From Isoetes taiwanensis (lineage: Eukaryota > Streptophyta > Lycopodiopsida > Isoetales > Isoetaceae): a stretch of 64,000 nucleotides of DNA. The notes beneath the pieces were generated by a model, which was not told where the DNA came from, ran no database searches, and saw only the letters and a program-made list of their open reading frames with translations. The stretch lies in the NCBI GenBank assembly GCA_021234155.1, contig JAJEKV010000036.1:7639426-7703425 (forward strand), given 5' to 3'. The translations under genes were made by a program, and so were the position numbers. Of this stretch, positions 12,484 to 23,410 are shown piece after piece; positions within the stretch are counted from its first letter, which is position 1, and every line of letters begins with the position of its first letter.

Positions 12484-12555
12484 GGGCCGGTAGCTCAGTG
12501 TTAGAGTACTTGGCTTGCAAGCAAGAGGTCCTAGGTTCGATCCTCAGCCTGTCCA
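12484..12555 (+). mobile_element. tRNA-Ala-derived SINE head (or tRNA pseudogene)
   Basis: The 72 bases fold as a tRNA. The acceptor arms at 12484-12490 and 12548-12554 pair with one mismatch and one G-T. There is a D-arm GCTC..GAGT, a loop CTTGCAA with anticodon TGC (Ala) at 12516-12518, and a T-loop TTCGATC. An A-box-like GGTAGCTCAG and a B-box GGTTCGATCC are present. Stem mismatches (one in the anticodon stem, one plus a G-T in the T stem) argue against a working tRNA and for a tRNA-derived SINE. Confidence 0.6.
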
Positions 12556-12589
12556 TCCAATCATAGGAGCAAGGGGGTATTAGCGTCAG

Positions 12590-13215
12590 CCATAGCATCA
12601 GATGGATTTCTTTGGTATTTCTTGAGGTGAAAACAGTGTTCTGTAGTAAATAGCAACAGTTATTATCAAATAATTCTGACGCTATATCTGACTCTATGGA
12701 TGACGCTATCATTTTAACCAAACTAACACTATCACTGATGCTATAGCTGACACAAGAGCTGATGCAATACAAATCAAATGTATTAGCATCAGATTCAAGT
12801 GTAACTGCCTTCTAACTCTAATTCTGACCTTAATATTGACGCTATGTGTGACTCTAATATGGGCGTTGAATCTAACGTTGGACTTGACTCTATGCCTGAC
12901 TTTAATGTTGACCTCTATTCTGACTCTATAGTGACTCTATGTCTCACACTACTTCTGACTCTAATAACGACTCTATGTCTGATGCTACAATTGACTCTAT
13001 ATCTAACCCTATGTCTGACACTATGTTTGCTTCTAATTCTGACTCTACTACCGAATATTCGCTTGATGCTACTATTGATTCTATATCTAATCCTATGTTT
13101 GACGCTACATTAGTATTATGAACTCTACTGTTCGTGAGTGATCTCATTCTTGTCTGTACACTATCTCTAGATTTGATGCTATCATTGATTCTATGTTCAG
13201 TTCTATATCATTGAC
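12590..13215. repeat. CTCTAT/TCTGAC minisatellite-like array
   Basis: Degenerate units resembling TCTGACTCTATGTCTGA with variants (GACGCTAT, GACACTATG, CTAATATTGAC) repeat with roughly 12-24 base spacing. The array is densest at 12830-13110. Both strands stay open for 60-89 codons here only because of this periodicity. Immediately beyond it lies a Helitron terminus. Confidence 0.65.
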
Positions 13216-13267
13216 CCATATAAACTAGTCATGCACTTTACTATAGATTTTAAAACTTTTTGAATAA

Positions 13268-13295
13268 CTAGTTATGGTGCCCGACGTTGTCGGGC
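13268..13295 (-). mobile_element. Helitron 3' end, minus orientation (copy 1)
   Basis: Read on the minus strand, a perfect 7-bp stem with a 3-base loop (GCCCGAC AAC GTCGGGC, 13279-13295) is followed by a short spacer and CTAG (13268-13271), with T next at 13267. Hairpin, spacer and CTRR before a T is the diagnostic Helitron 3' terminus. The element body must lie at higher coordinates. I could not find its 5' TC end, and no RepHel helicase is visible, so it is non-autonomous. The second copy at 52195-52222 has a compensatory change in the stem. Confidence 0.75.
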
Positions 13296-16200
13296 TTTAT
13301 TAAGAACTTGAAGAGCCTATTATTAATCAATCAAAGCTTTGGATAGCAAGTGTAATCATTGTTGAAATTTATGGTGGCACAACAATCAGTAGTTTGAATG
13401 TTTGATGTGAATTGATATTGAAATGGAGCTTTGGGGGGTAAATATGAGTATGGGAGAATCTCGAATAAATACCACTCTATTTATATTTCATGGACCATTT
13501 GAGAACAATATGGGGGTTCTAATCTCATTGTTAAATAAATGCGTCATTGTTGGGCTTTATCAAAAATATATTCTATTGGGTAGGCTTTAATGATACCATG
13601 ATTGTTTGGTTTGTTATACTGATGGTCGGGGAAGTGGAAGTGTGTTAGAAACTGATGGTGACCTATGTTTCCATTTCATTTGTTTCAAATGTGGAACTAT
13701 TTCTTATTCCATTTCATTTGTTTCAAATGTGAAAGTTTCAAGTAACTATAGCCCAGTTGATGACCTTGTCCTTGGATTAATTTAGTTTTCCTTAGATCAA
13801 TTCATTTTTTTAGCTGGCAAAGTGAAGGTTAGAATGCATCGTCATTATTCTATTTTATTCACTTTCGGATATTAATAAACAAAATTGTAACATTATCTGA
13901 CCATTAAGAAAGGCAAAATTGAGTTGCCCGGCTTTGGCAACAATGTTTTGCATTAGGGTTAGCAAAGGCTCTTGAAATTTAGATGTGCAACAAATATAGG
14001 ACGTCGAGTAAACTATATATATGTGTCATGAACCTAGGCGATAACAAGAAAAATACGTGGAAATATGCAAGAAATATGAAAGAAATATGCTTGACGACCA
14101 TATGAGTATAATAAGAAGATGCTCGTCACAATGTGTATGGTGATGTTGCACAAAGGGAAGAATGTTACTACCAACATGTTTATTGATGAAAATTATCCAT
14201 GTAAAAAAATGTCCCATATAGTGTTTAGTCTATTTGCAAGATGATAATTATGTAGGTCGCTTTATTATATTTTGTGGTGCTCAAATCTACTACAAATGGC
14301 AGCTATATAGGTGACCCCCAACACTTAGTTTCCATAATATGTGCCTTTGACAAGGTAAATCTGTATTTATGTAATGATCCAAGTAAAAAGAATTACATCA
14401 AGAAGAAAATAATGTCAATACTTCTTGTCCCAACAGCTCAAAGGTCTAAGCAACTATGCCATGGTGAAACTTAGCTTTGGAAGCGTCAAGCATTGAGCAT
14501 GAGCTGGCGCATTGTGGCACCTAGACCTCATATTGAAGGGATCTTCCCTGTCACTGGACAGGATAATAAACATCGTTAAACAACTTTGACAGAGTATAAC
14601 ATGAGAATGAGAACAGACTGCTTAGAAAGATGCCCTTTCTATTCACCACTTTGTACAGATCCGTATGCATGAATTTGAGATGGTAGACATCAAAGTAGTA
14701 AAAAGTGCAAGACAGTAGACATCTAGTCTTTTGAATTTGCCCTTGTTATTGAGACTGGACATTATTGAAGCCACAAGCAATTACATGTGCAGAACATGCG
14801 AGAACATGCAAGGACGCAAAGGACATAAAAATAAACAATAGGAATGATAAAATTTTCTAGTGAATGCTACATAAACACTGTGGTTGTGCAGTACAATGCA
14901 GTTAGCCTGTGGTGTTCTTCAAAATAGAGCAGCTATCTCTGCATGATATTTTGAACAGAAGCTACATGCAATATGATAGGGCCAGTTGAATGTTGCTGCA
15001 AGAAAAGAACAAATTTATTAAACTTGACATCAAGAGCTTTCACTTTTAAGGACTTGTCAAGGACACATAAGAGACAAATTCCAACAATCTAAACTACAAC
15101 TATCAACAAATATTAGCAGCAAAAGGCAGTCTCTCCCTAAAGCCATAATAACAACTATGCACTAAACTGTCTTTAGCATAAGTCTGTCTTTAGCATAACC
15201 CAGAAGAAGCCAATCACTCTCAAGCTATGGACCCATAATCCTTCCATTATATATAACTTCCATGTATAATACTTCTGTCTGTTAACATCTTAAACATTCA
15301 ACAAATGCCAGTCAAACCCCTAGAAATTTTAAGACCATGACACGCATCATGATAACCATAACTTGTTAATGTGGGGCAACCCATGACATGAATAATATTT
15401 CAATGCAATGTTTTACGAAATAAGCTAACAAAATATGTAGAATCTTGAGATATAACAACCAAACATGGGTATCTATTACATGTCTCCATCAACAACAGTC
15501 CATATCAAAAGTAGCAGTCCTGATGATAAATGTTTTTAGGAAACCAACTCTATCAGAAAAACCTTCTTCAAATATGTTCCTTGAAGTAGGTAAGTAGAAT
15601 TTCAAACTCAGTGTTTTGCTTTTTACAATGCTAATTACAACAATGCAGGAAAGAGCAATTATGTTGTGCACTGTATCTGTCAGTAGAAAAATGGGCAAAA
15701 CTAACCCCATGAAAATGTATGATCAAAGGAGGTTTGATGGGGCCTATTATGCTGCAGAATGCTTAGATCTACGGCTGCCACTCCATCGAATGATCTAAGT
15801 TCACTTTAAGTTCATCAATGTGTAGTTGGAAACTCGGAAAGGGCTTCACATGGATCATTTGGAAAGCCTGTAATAAGCTCCATCCGCTTGGATGGCTCGC
15901 TTGGATAAACCCTACTTACACCAAATTGATATGAAATTTGGATAGAACCTTTTTCGATCTACAAACTGATCATATATGTCCCGTACAAATAAAGCTGAGA
16001 GTTTACCTTTCAAAAAAGGGAATGGCAATAAACTTGTCCAATAGTTGTGCCTCCAAAATAAACCATGTATCCTTGGAACATTTAGTATCAATTGCAATTA
16101 TGATAAGATAGAACCACTTGCTTCTTGAAGAATATACTGAATACGTGCAACATGGTTCATTCGTTGCACAAGTAAAACGATGCTTGTAAACCACATAAAA

Positions 16201-16440
16201 GGTTGCAGAATTTGTAGTTACACCACATAACTAAGTGTTTTAATGTATGCATCCAAAATCATAATTCTAAACCGACATGCAAAAGAGACCAAGCAAGTTA
16301 AGGAAAACCTAGAAAACCATGCAACAGACGAGAGTGATAAAGTGGTTGAGAAGACATGTAGAAAAGTATGCAATTATATTCCTGCATCTACAGATTGTGC
16401 ACATCTATTAGAAGCAAAATTATAAGATGATAAGATGAAT
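13296..16440. other. Gene-poor; body of Helitron copy 1 plus unassigned DNA
   Basis: There is no recognisable coding region. Part of this is presumably the interior of the Helitron ending at 13268, whose far boundary is unknown. Short open frames around 14274-14474 and 16243-16425 have no recognisable motif. Confidence 0.4.
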
Positions 16441-16611
16441 TTTTACGTCCACGGGAACCCAACGGGTTATGGGACGGCACATGCAAGGGCAACAACCCAT
16501 CTAAAACCTGGGGACTAGGCCCCATCACCAAACACAATAACCAAATATTAAAAGACTACCAAGAAGAAGATAATGCTAATGCTAGTGGTAATTTTATGCT
16601 TCTAAAATTAT

Positions 16612-17669
16612 CTAGACATAGCCAATCCAAGGATTGGAAGGCCATTGATCTAGAATAATTGCTGCGCCTCCCCTGTACACTGCCCATTTCTTTTGCAGGC
16701 GGGCTGCCCTCACATTGTAGAGCTCCTCCTTGCGGTTACATAATTGAAGAGGGGAGAGGTCCTCCTGTACTGAGAAACTAGTCCCTCTGAGATGGTTTCC
16801 ATGCTGAAGAACATGTAAGCGGCTAAGAATGTCTTGAAACCGAACCAAAAGATGGCGAGGACGATCAGGTCTTGCTGCTCCCACCCTAGTAGCGGAGACA
16901 ACTCCACCAACCTTCACATGCATGACATCAGTGAAAAAATGCAAAGCCGCATCCATATCAGAATGGGCATCATCTTCTGCCTCTGCAACCCCTATAATAC
17001 GCAAGTTCAGGCTCACAGTAGCGAAGATCTTTGAGGCAGCTGCTCCTATCTGCTTGCTTTCGACACTGGAGCGACTCCACGGTCCCATTGGGATTGTGGA
17101 GATGTCTGTACGCCCACCTCAACATGTTCCCTTTCCAATGTCTGCACTTCCGCCTCGGCACAATGTTTCTTCTGTGGCTGTAATTCTGTATCTAGTGTCT
17201 GTACTAAAGCATCACTTGTGCCCATATCTTTGGGCCTTAAGGTCTGGAACAAAGGCATGTATTAAGCTGTAATAAGTGTGTCCATCTCTCAATAGACCAC
17301 GATCATAGATGTGGCCGTCATTCCTCCCTCGAGAATGAATGAGTCGTGCACTGTCACGAAGTGTAGGCAAAACACCGAACTTGTAGGTCTAGAGCACTTT
17401 GGAGATCCTCCCGATCTTGGAAGGTAAATGTACCAGACACTGCTTGTGCCGATATGAAGAGGCGGCGGGGACCAAAAAGAGAAGATGGCAAATCCATTAT
17501 TACACCTTGGGAATTAGCTTGCCCCCGACCATGGAGTCAGTATGCTAGACCGAGCACTTGTGGGACGAGGAACCTCCTGTGCAAACAATGATTCCTGAGT
17601 AGGAGGCTTTTTCTTTTCCCTAGCCATCCTTACACCAAATCTCTCCTTATTACTGGCCCTTTCTGTCAT
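16612..17669 (-). pseudogene. L1-type LINE ORF1-like fragment, broken
   Basis: The minus-strand block 16612-17088 carries TRVGAARPDRPRHLLVRFQD, then LRGTSF, QEDLSPLQL and ARLQKKWAVYRGG. This resembles the RNA-binding RRM-like plus C-terminal part of L1-family ORF1 proteins. An overlapping frame at 17046-17258 is Gln/Glu-rich and probably the coiled-coil, joined by a frameshift. An ATG at 17669 begins a Lys/Ser-rich N-terminus (MTERASNKERFGVRMAREKK) that meets a stop near 17510. No endonuclease or reverse transcriptase ORF follows, so this is an isolated, dead fragment. Confidence 0.55.
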
Positions 17670-19560
17670 GGTGAAGCTCTCTAAATGAAACCAAAGCGGC
17701 TATATATAAAAGTGAAATCAAAGCGGAAGCCTTAATCTAAAAGATCTGTAACACAATATCCAATACTGCAAACCCTACCAAAGCCGGCCGGAACAGGACT
17801 GTTTTGACATACAAAATGTAACCAAACATGGGCATACCATACACCATCGAAAAGCTCCTGAAGAGAGCTTTCCAAAGCAACAAGTCTTACCTGAAACGGA
17901 GTCCTGGATCAAAAGTTATGCTAGAAACTGTGTTGCCGACGCCTAAACTATAGAGTTTAAATTAGTCCCCAAGGCAGGCACCCTGATGACTCCATGTAAC
18001 TTACGATTCTTACGAAGGATCACTTGCTACTTAGACCATAACTATGGCTTAGATGAGGATGCCAAGTCATTTGGGATGCCATAGTAATGGCATAACGTCA
18101 TGACAGAGAAATGTAAGGACTAACATTTCTAGGGTGTACGACAACGTTGAATCGTAACCCCCAAGGATGTGGGTTAACAACATAGGGGGGGCATATAATA
18201 GCAGCTTAGAAGCCACAAGACGGTTAATGAACCTAAAGGAGTGAATGGATTGGTGACTCTGCTGGATAAAGGTCACAACCAAAGGGTGAATGGCATACGT
18301 TGTGTCTGGCATAAGGGCCAGGATAATGAAAATTGGCCATGGACGTAGAAAACATATTGAAGAAGAGAAGGAATGAAGGACCCTTATTAATGATATTTAG
18401 TCACCTGGATAGAAAGGTTATTACCTCCACGATCCTTGGATGAATGGCATGACTTGAAGGGTAGTCTTTCCTGTTATGCAAAGATAGATTTCCGGCTTGA
18501 AAAGTGGCAAGAGCTGAAAAGCTCTTTAAAGGTTTGATGCATGGCTTAGGGAAGAAGACTTTCATTTCTTAGGACAACATGGTGAGTTGAATTCACCAAG
18601 AACCTTTTTAATAGGAGAGGCCTCCCTTGAGAGGTCTTTGAGTGGTACTGTCCTTTGGGATATTCACATAATCCCTTGGAATATGTAAGTTCATTTGTGG
18701 AACTTAATGACATGTAGGCACTAAAGTAATGGTTGGAAACACTTTGCCCCAACCATATCTAGATACCCTAGAAGGAGGTGATTAGTCAACAATGGTTGGC
18801 TGCCATTGGACCGTTACGGTAGAACAACTCCAAAAGAGGGTAGGCCATCGTCAATTTGACAAGCGTGTGGCATAGATAAATAATCACGGCCATATAGGCA
18901 GTGAAGTTTGGCACAAAATAATACTAAAGTTTGTACTCTAGATAAATTAGGGTAGAGTGTTGACATTGTTGTGGGGGTTTTAACGCAAGCAGCCACTATA
19001 TGTTACAGAGTATGTATCGTCCATAAAAGGAACACGACCATTGGTTTAAACACTAAAGAGAAACAACATTAATTATAGTTATGTCTATAAAATTTTTACT
19101 TAAACCTTAATATATAGCGTCGAATAAGATCTAATATAAAGCATATGAATGCAGTATAGATTGAATCATGGCAAGGCCGGAAGAAATTTTGTTATCAAGA
19201 GATCTACCAAAGGAAAAAAATTATTTAAAGCTATAGGTCTAGGAATGTCGATAACTCGACATTATTGTCGTCGCCTAAAGGATATCGAAGTTGATAGTGG
19301 ATTAGAATCCAACTTGGAAGTTTCTATCTTACTCCGAGGTGTTGCCTTCCATCGCTCAGTGTGAATGTTCGTCGATATGGTTGTGGGAAACATTCCGAAG
19401 TGATGGTAATAACCCTTAGGTTATTCCTAGCTCAACATGGTTGCACAAGTCCGGCAGAGTTGTTGCCACCATAGTGTTGGTTTAGGGAAGGGTGATTACT
19501 AGACAGAAGCGTTACTATAGAAATAGAGATACTATTTAAGTAGAAAAAGAGAAGATTACA
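17670..19560. other. Intergenic, no gene seen
   Basis: I see nothing recognisable on either strand. The first few hundred bases may be 5' sequence of the LINE whose ORF1 starts at 17669. Confidence 0.4.
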
Positions 19561-19721
19561 TGCACTAAAAAGAGGCTTATTGTGTTGATAAAGGGTTTGG
19601 CTAGGTGGTGGGAGGTCAAGGGTTCAAGCCCCTATAGTACACTTTCATATAAAAGTTGCAATGCAGAGAAAACAAGTATTAAATGTATAAAAATGTGAAA
19701 TATATCCATTTTATTCAAGGA

Positions 19722-19818
19722 AGCTTGGCGTGGTGGTAAGCGACTAAGGTTTGAGTTGGGAGGCCACGGGTTCAAACCTGGGTTGAGGGGCAAAAAACAT
19801 TTATATGAAAAAAAAATA
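19722..19818 (+). mobile_element. tRNA-like SINE head with A and B boxes
   Basis: GGCGTGGTGGTAAGCG (A-box-like, 19728-19743) is followed at pol III spacing by CGGGTTCAAACCTG (B-box, 19767-19780), then an A-rich end near 19807-19817. A second B-box-like GGGTTCAAGCC sits at 19619-19629 after TTTGGCTAGGTGGTGGG, but too close for an intact tRNA head. These read as degenerate SINE copies. Confidence 0.5.
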
Positions 19819-20138
19819 CAATAAATTTTTTTATAGGGCGGAAATACACGTTTATATACGTGGGCGGCGCTGGATTTATATGGCTTTCTTTTCAAATTCT
19901 AAGGCGCGGAAAGTATAGCAGTGCCCATCTGGGTTTTGGGCCCTGCTATTGCCATTTTAATGTTGGATGTTGATGCCCATAGGATGTATTGGCGCAAAAA
20001 TTGCCTCAAGCCGAGTTACCTAGAGAAAGTTATAGCCCGTGGAAACAAGGGACCACTTTTTTCTGTAAAAACTTAACATACTTGATTCTAAGGACTCACG
20101 CCTTAATTCCTAACTAGCCTAGTCCTCCCATAACTATG

Positions 20139-20969
20139 TCAGACCTCCCACTTAGCGTTCGGCACCGCTAAAGGTTCCAATGCTCCTGGAATTCGAAGTT
20201 GCTCTGCCTTCGTCTGCTGACACAGCTGACACTCTTTGATGTATCGAGCTACCTGCTTCTTCATTCCTGGCCAATAATAGCTGCTGCGCACTTTGAAATA
20301 TGTCTTCATAAATCCTGCGTGGCTAGCTATTGGACTGTTGTGGGTGTCGTGGAGAATCAACTTCCTCACCCCTGATGATTCAGGCACACACAACTTGTTC
20401 TTATGGTACAAAAGGTTACCTTCCTTCTTAAAATTCTTGAAGGTTTCCCTCTCCTTATCTGTTCTTGCCTCCTTGCACAAGCTCGCCCATACTTCCTTGA
20501 AGTCTGCATCTGTCGGCAAGGTTTCTTCGATCTTCTTTCCGAAGTCCCTGGTGAGCATCGAAATTGCATTGCAGTGAACTCTTGTTATCAAAGGATGCCT
20601 TGAAAGTGCATCTGCTACCACATTGAGCTTCCCCCACTTATAAACTATATCAAAGTCATATTCTTCGAGGAACTCCATCCACCTTCGCTGCCTCAGGTTG
20701 AGATGTGGTTGCGTGAGCACATATTGGAGACTCTGATGATCCGTGTCCAATTGGAACTTCCTCCCCAACAGGTAGTGCCTCCAAATTCTTAGCGCCCTGA
20801 CAACTGCAAGCAACTCTTGATCGTGCGTCGGGTAGCGCGTTTCGGCATCGTTCATCTTCCTGGAATCGTAAGCTACTACCCGCTCTTCCTGCATGAGCAC
20901 TGCACCTGTGGATATCTTACTTGCGTCTGTCGCCACAAGCTTGTCCTTCTCTGGGTCTGGCAGGGTCAA
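20139..20969 (-). pseudogene. RNase H and integrase zinc head of gypsy pol
   Basis: The RNase H block shows [44 protein letters not shown] and VADALSRHP, the usual gypsy RNase H landmarks. It is followed by an integrase HHCC finger (HDTHNSPIASHAGF, then CQLCQQTK). The frame ends at once after the residues WEV, where the DDE core should begin, so integrase is truncated. This block is one base out of frame with RT because of a six-G run at 20973-20978 (plus strand), where one extra base would explain the shift. Confidence 0.9.
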
Positions 20970-21777
20970 GACGGGGGGTGGTTGTCAAAGCTTCCTTCAA
21001 CAATTCAAAACCTGCTTGGGCTTTCTTGTGCCAATGATCCGCCCAATCCTTCACTTTTTCCACCCTCGTCAAATCTGTTAGCGGGGCCGCTATCTTTGCA
21101 AAGTTCTTCACAAACTTCCTGTAGTACCCTGCTAGGCCAAGAAAGCTTCTGACCTCATGGACATTCTTTGGTGCCGGCCACTGTATGACTGCTTCAATCT
21201 TGGCAGGATCCGTCGAAATTCCTTCTGCTGAAATCACATGACCCAGGTAATCCACCCTCTCTGTAGTGAAGTGGCACTTCGACAACTTGGCGTATAACTG
21301 GTGCCTCCTTAGTTTCTCGAGCACTCTCCTTAGGTGTTGTACGTGTTCTTCCAGGGATCTGCTATACACCAGAATATCGTCAAAGAATACTATCACAAAC
21401 GTATCCAAGAACTCCCTGAAGATGTCATTCATGAGCCTCATGAATGTTGCTGGGGCATTTGATAAACCAAATGGCATTACTGTGAACTCGTAATGCCCAT
21501 ACCTAGTCCTGAAAGTCATTTTGTGGATGTCTTCTTCCTTGATCCTGATTTGATGGTACCCCAACCTCAGGTCTATTTTGGAGAAGACTTTTGCCCCTTG
21601 GAGCTGATCCATCAAGTCATCCGATCTGGGGAGCGCATACTTATTCTTGATGGTGTGCTTATTCAACTGCCTGTAATCTATGCACATCCTCAAGCTGCCA
21701 TCCTTCTTCTTCACAAAAAGAATGGGTGCTCCAAATGGTGAGACGCTAGGTCTAATGAACCCTAGGTCAAGTAGCTC
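20917..21777 (-). pseudogene. Reverse transcriptase of gypsy pol
   Basis: The RT landmarks are in order: [54 protein letters not shown], the catalytic [16 protein letters not shown], and the connection [14 protein letters not shown]. The catalytic Asp pair is intact. An in-frame TAG (21778-21780) separates it from the protease ORF, with ELLDLGFI and [10 protein letters not shown] read directly after the stop. The end runs into a frameshift before RNase H. Function would need both breaks undone, so this copy is inactive. Confidence 0.92.
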
Positions 21778-22701
21778 CTACAATTGCTTCTTCAACTCTG
21801 TCAGCTCTTGCGTCGTCATTCTGTATGGGGCATTGCTCGTCGGCTTCGTACCTGGTTCGAGTGCTATCTCACACTCGACTCCCCTGTAAGGTGGAAGCTG
21901 CTTGATCTCATCTGGAAAGAGATCGTGGAACTCTGTGATCAACTTAGCTATTTGCTTGGGCAACTTGCTGAGCACCTTATCTTCCTTGCTTTCTTCTGAC
22001 TCGGGCTCTTCGAGCTGAAGCTTGAAGATGTATGCTACCTGCTCGCTCTTTATGCACTTGAGCAGCCGCTTACTAGACATACACTGCATGATGGGGACAA
22101 CTTCTTTACCTGTGATCTCTATGATCTTTCCGTTGGCTACTGTGAGGGTCACCTTCCGCTTTCCACAATCAATGAGGGCTCCTGCTGGACCAAGATACTC
22201 CATTCCAATGATTAAATCATACTTTCCAATATTCATTACTTCTGCCCCCATCTGGATGTTGATTCCTGGCAAATCAATGTCGAAGTTTATCCTTTTGCCT
22301 GCCGTGTGCCTTACTCCCCCGTTTGCTAACACCACGGGTCTCGGCTTTGACTTCAACGGTTTCAGCTTCAACATCTCAACCATTCTTGGGGATGCAAAGT
22401 TGTGGCTACTTCTGGAGTCTATCAGGATTATGAATGACTTGGCCTTGGCCTTCCCTATTGTGGAGATTACCTGATACTGATTTTCTGCTTGTTCTGTATC
22501 TATGGCAACAAAAATGTGATACTCACCCTGAATGAAGTCGCGTGCTGGCTCGCCGTCGTCGTCAGATGGAGTGTCCCATTCACCCAACTCCGCTAATGCT
22601 GCACTCATGACGAAGGGGCAGTTCACTGTTCTGTGGCCCGGCTGGAAGCACCTGAAGCAAAGTTGTTTCTCTATGCACTCCTGCCTCTTCTCCTTGGGCA
22701 T
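21778..22701 (-). pseudogene. Zinc knuckle and aspartic protease of gypsy element
   Basis: The first ATG is at 22701, but the frame is open upstream of it as far as the end of the TATA box, reading ASYKLQA. A CCHC zinc knuckle (CFRCFQPGHRTVNC) is followed by an acidic linker and a retropepsin-like domain. The active-site loop reads LIDSRSSHNF where D-S/T-G is expected, so Gly is replaced by Arg. Further landmarks are YDLIIGMEYL and the pre-RT linker ending in TTQELTELKKQL, then TAG. No capsid-type gag domain precedes the knuckle. Confidence 0.85.
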
Positions 22702-22741
22702 TGCTTGCAACTTGTAGGATGCTAAGTGAGAAATGGGGTCC

Positions 22742-22749
22742 TATTTATA
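22742..22749 (-). promoter_or_regulatory. TATA box upstream of zinc-knuckle/pol ORF
   Basis: The minus strand reads CCTTGTCTATAAATAGGACC. The TATAAATA lies about 40 bases before the ATG at 22701, and the upstream side carries two 67-bp hairpins. A near-identical arrangement precedes the H3-like ORF. An internal pol II promoter is unusual for an LTR element. Confidence 0.5.
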
Positions 22750-22931
22750 GACAAGGGAAAAACCCTAATTTTTGGGTGACTTAGAAAACTCTTGAGGTTG
22801 GGCAAATCTGACCTATCTTGAGGTTCAAATGGGGATTGGAAGGCTAATTTGAGGGTTTAAGCATGACTAGGACTATCTAATGAACCTATTGCAATAAACT
22901 AGAGGTGGCATGTTGGAGAAATTGCTAGAAG

Positions 22932-22998
22932 GTCTCACGGTGTGCGCCAGGAAGCAAAACCAAAATTTGGTTTTTGGTTTGGGCGCATACCGTGAGAC
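22932..22998. repeat. 67-bp nested hairpin, copy 1
   Basis: The outer arms GTCTCACGGTGTGCGCC and GGGCGCATACCGTGAGAC pair with a single G-T. The interior holds a second palindrome, AAAACCAAA/TTTGGTTTT. It differs from copy 2 by one base. It lies upstream of the pol-side TATA box. Confidence 0.92.
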
Positions 22999-23134
22999 AT
23001 TGGCCCTGATTCGATCCAGACTTATCTAATTAAAGTAAACTAAAGGTCAAAACATGATAATCTCATCGAGATATTCAAGATTGACCCCTTACTTGGCCGA
23101 TTTGGAAACGCTTTGGGCTAGTTTGGGCATGAAG

Positions 23135-23201
23135 GTCTCACGGTGTGCGCCAGGAAGCAAAACCAAAATTTGGTTTTTGGTCTGGGCGCATACCGTGAGA
23201 C
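23135..23201. repeat. 67-bp nested hairpin, copy 2
   Basis: This has the same length and arms as copy 1, 203 bases away. The flanks are partly shared (GAAG before, ATTGG after), so the pair looks like a duplicated unit between the H3-like ORF and the zinc-knuckle ORF. Confidence 0.92.
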
Positions 23202-23410
23202 ATTGGGCACTGTTTGGCCTAGAAATGTCCAAATTTACTAAAACAAAGGGCAATTCTTCCTAATTCGACTTAATTAACACCAATAATGCACTTATAACTT
23301 ACAACAAAACACTTTGTATTAAACAAAATTTTATCATTTACAAAATTTACTGGGGTTCTCCCTTAATGTAGCTGGCAAGTTGCATGTCTTTCTTCATTAA
23401 GGTTACCCTC

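Noticed and set aside
12844-13147. Thr/Leu-rich and Ser/Asp-rich open frames on both strands
   Set aside because: The frames stay open only because of the CTCTAT repeat period.
13296-19700. Search for a RepHel helicase belonging to Helitron copy 1
   Set aside because: No helicase or Y2 HUH motif found on either strand; the copy is treated as non-autonomous.
18000-20138. Search for the 3' LTR of the gypsy element
   Set aside because: No copy of TGTGACGTCCCCTACTCATA or its inverse below 20139; the element is 3'-truncated.
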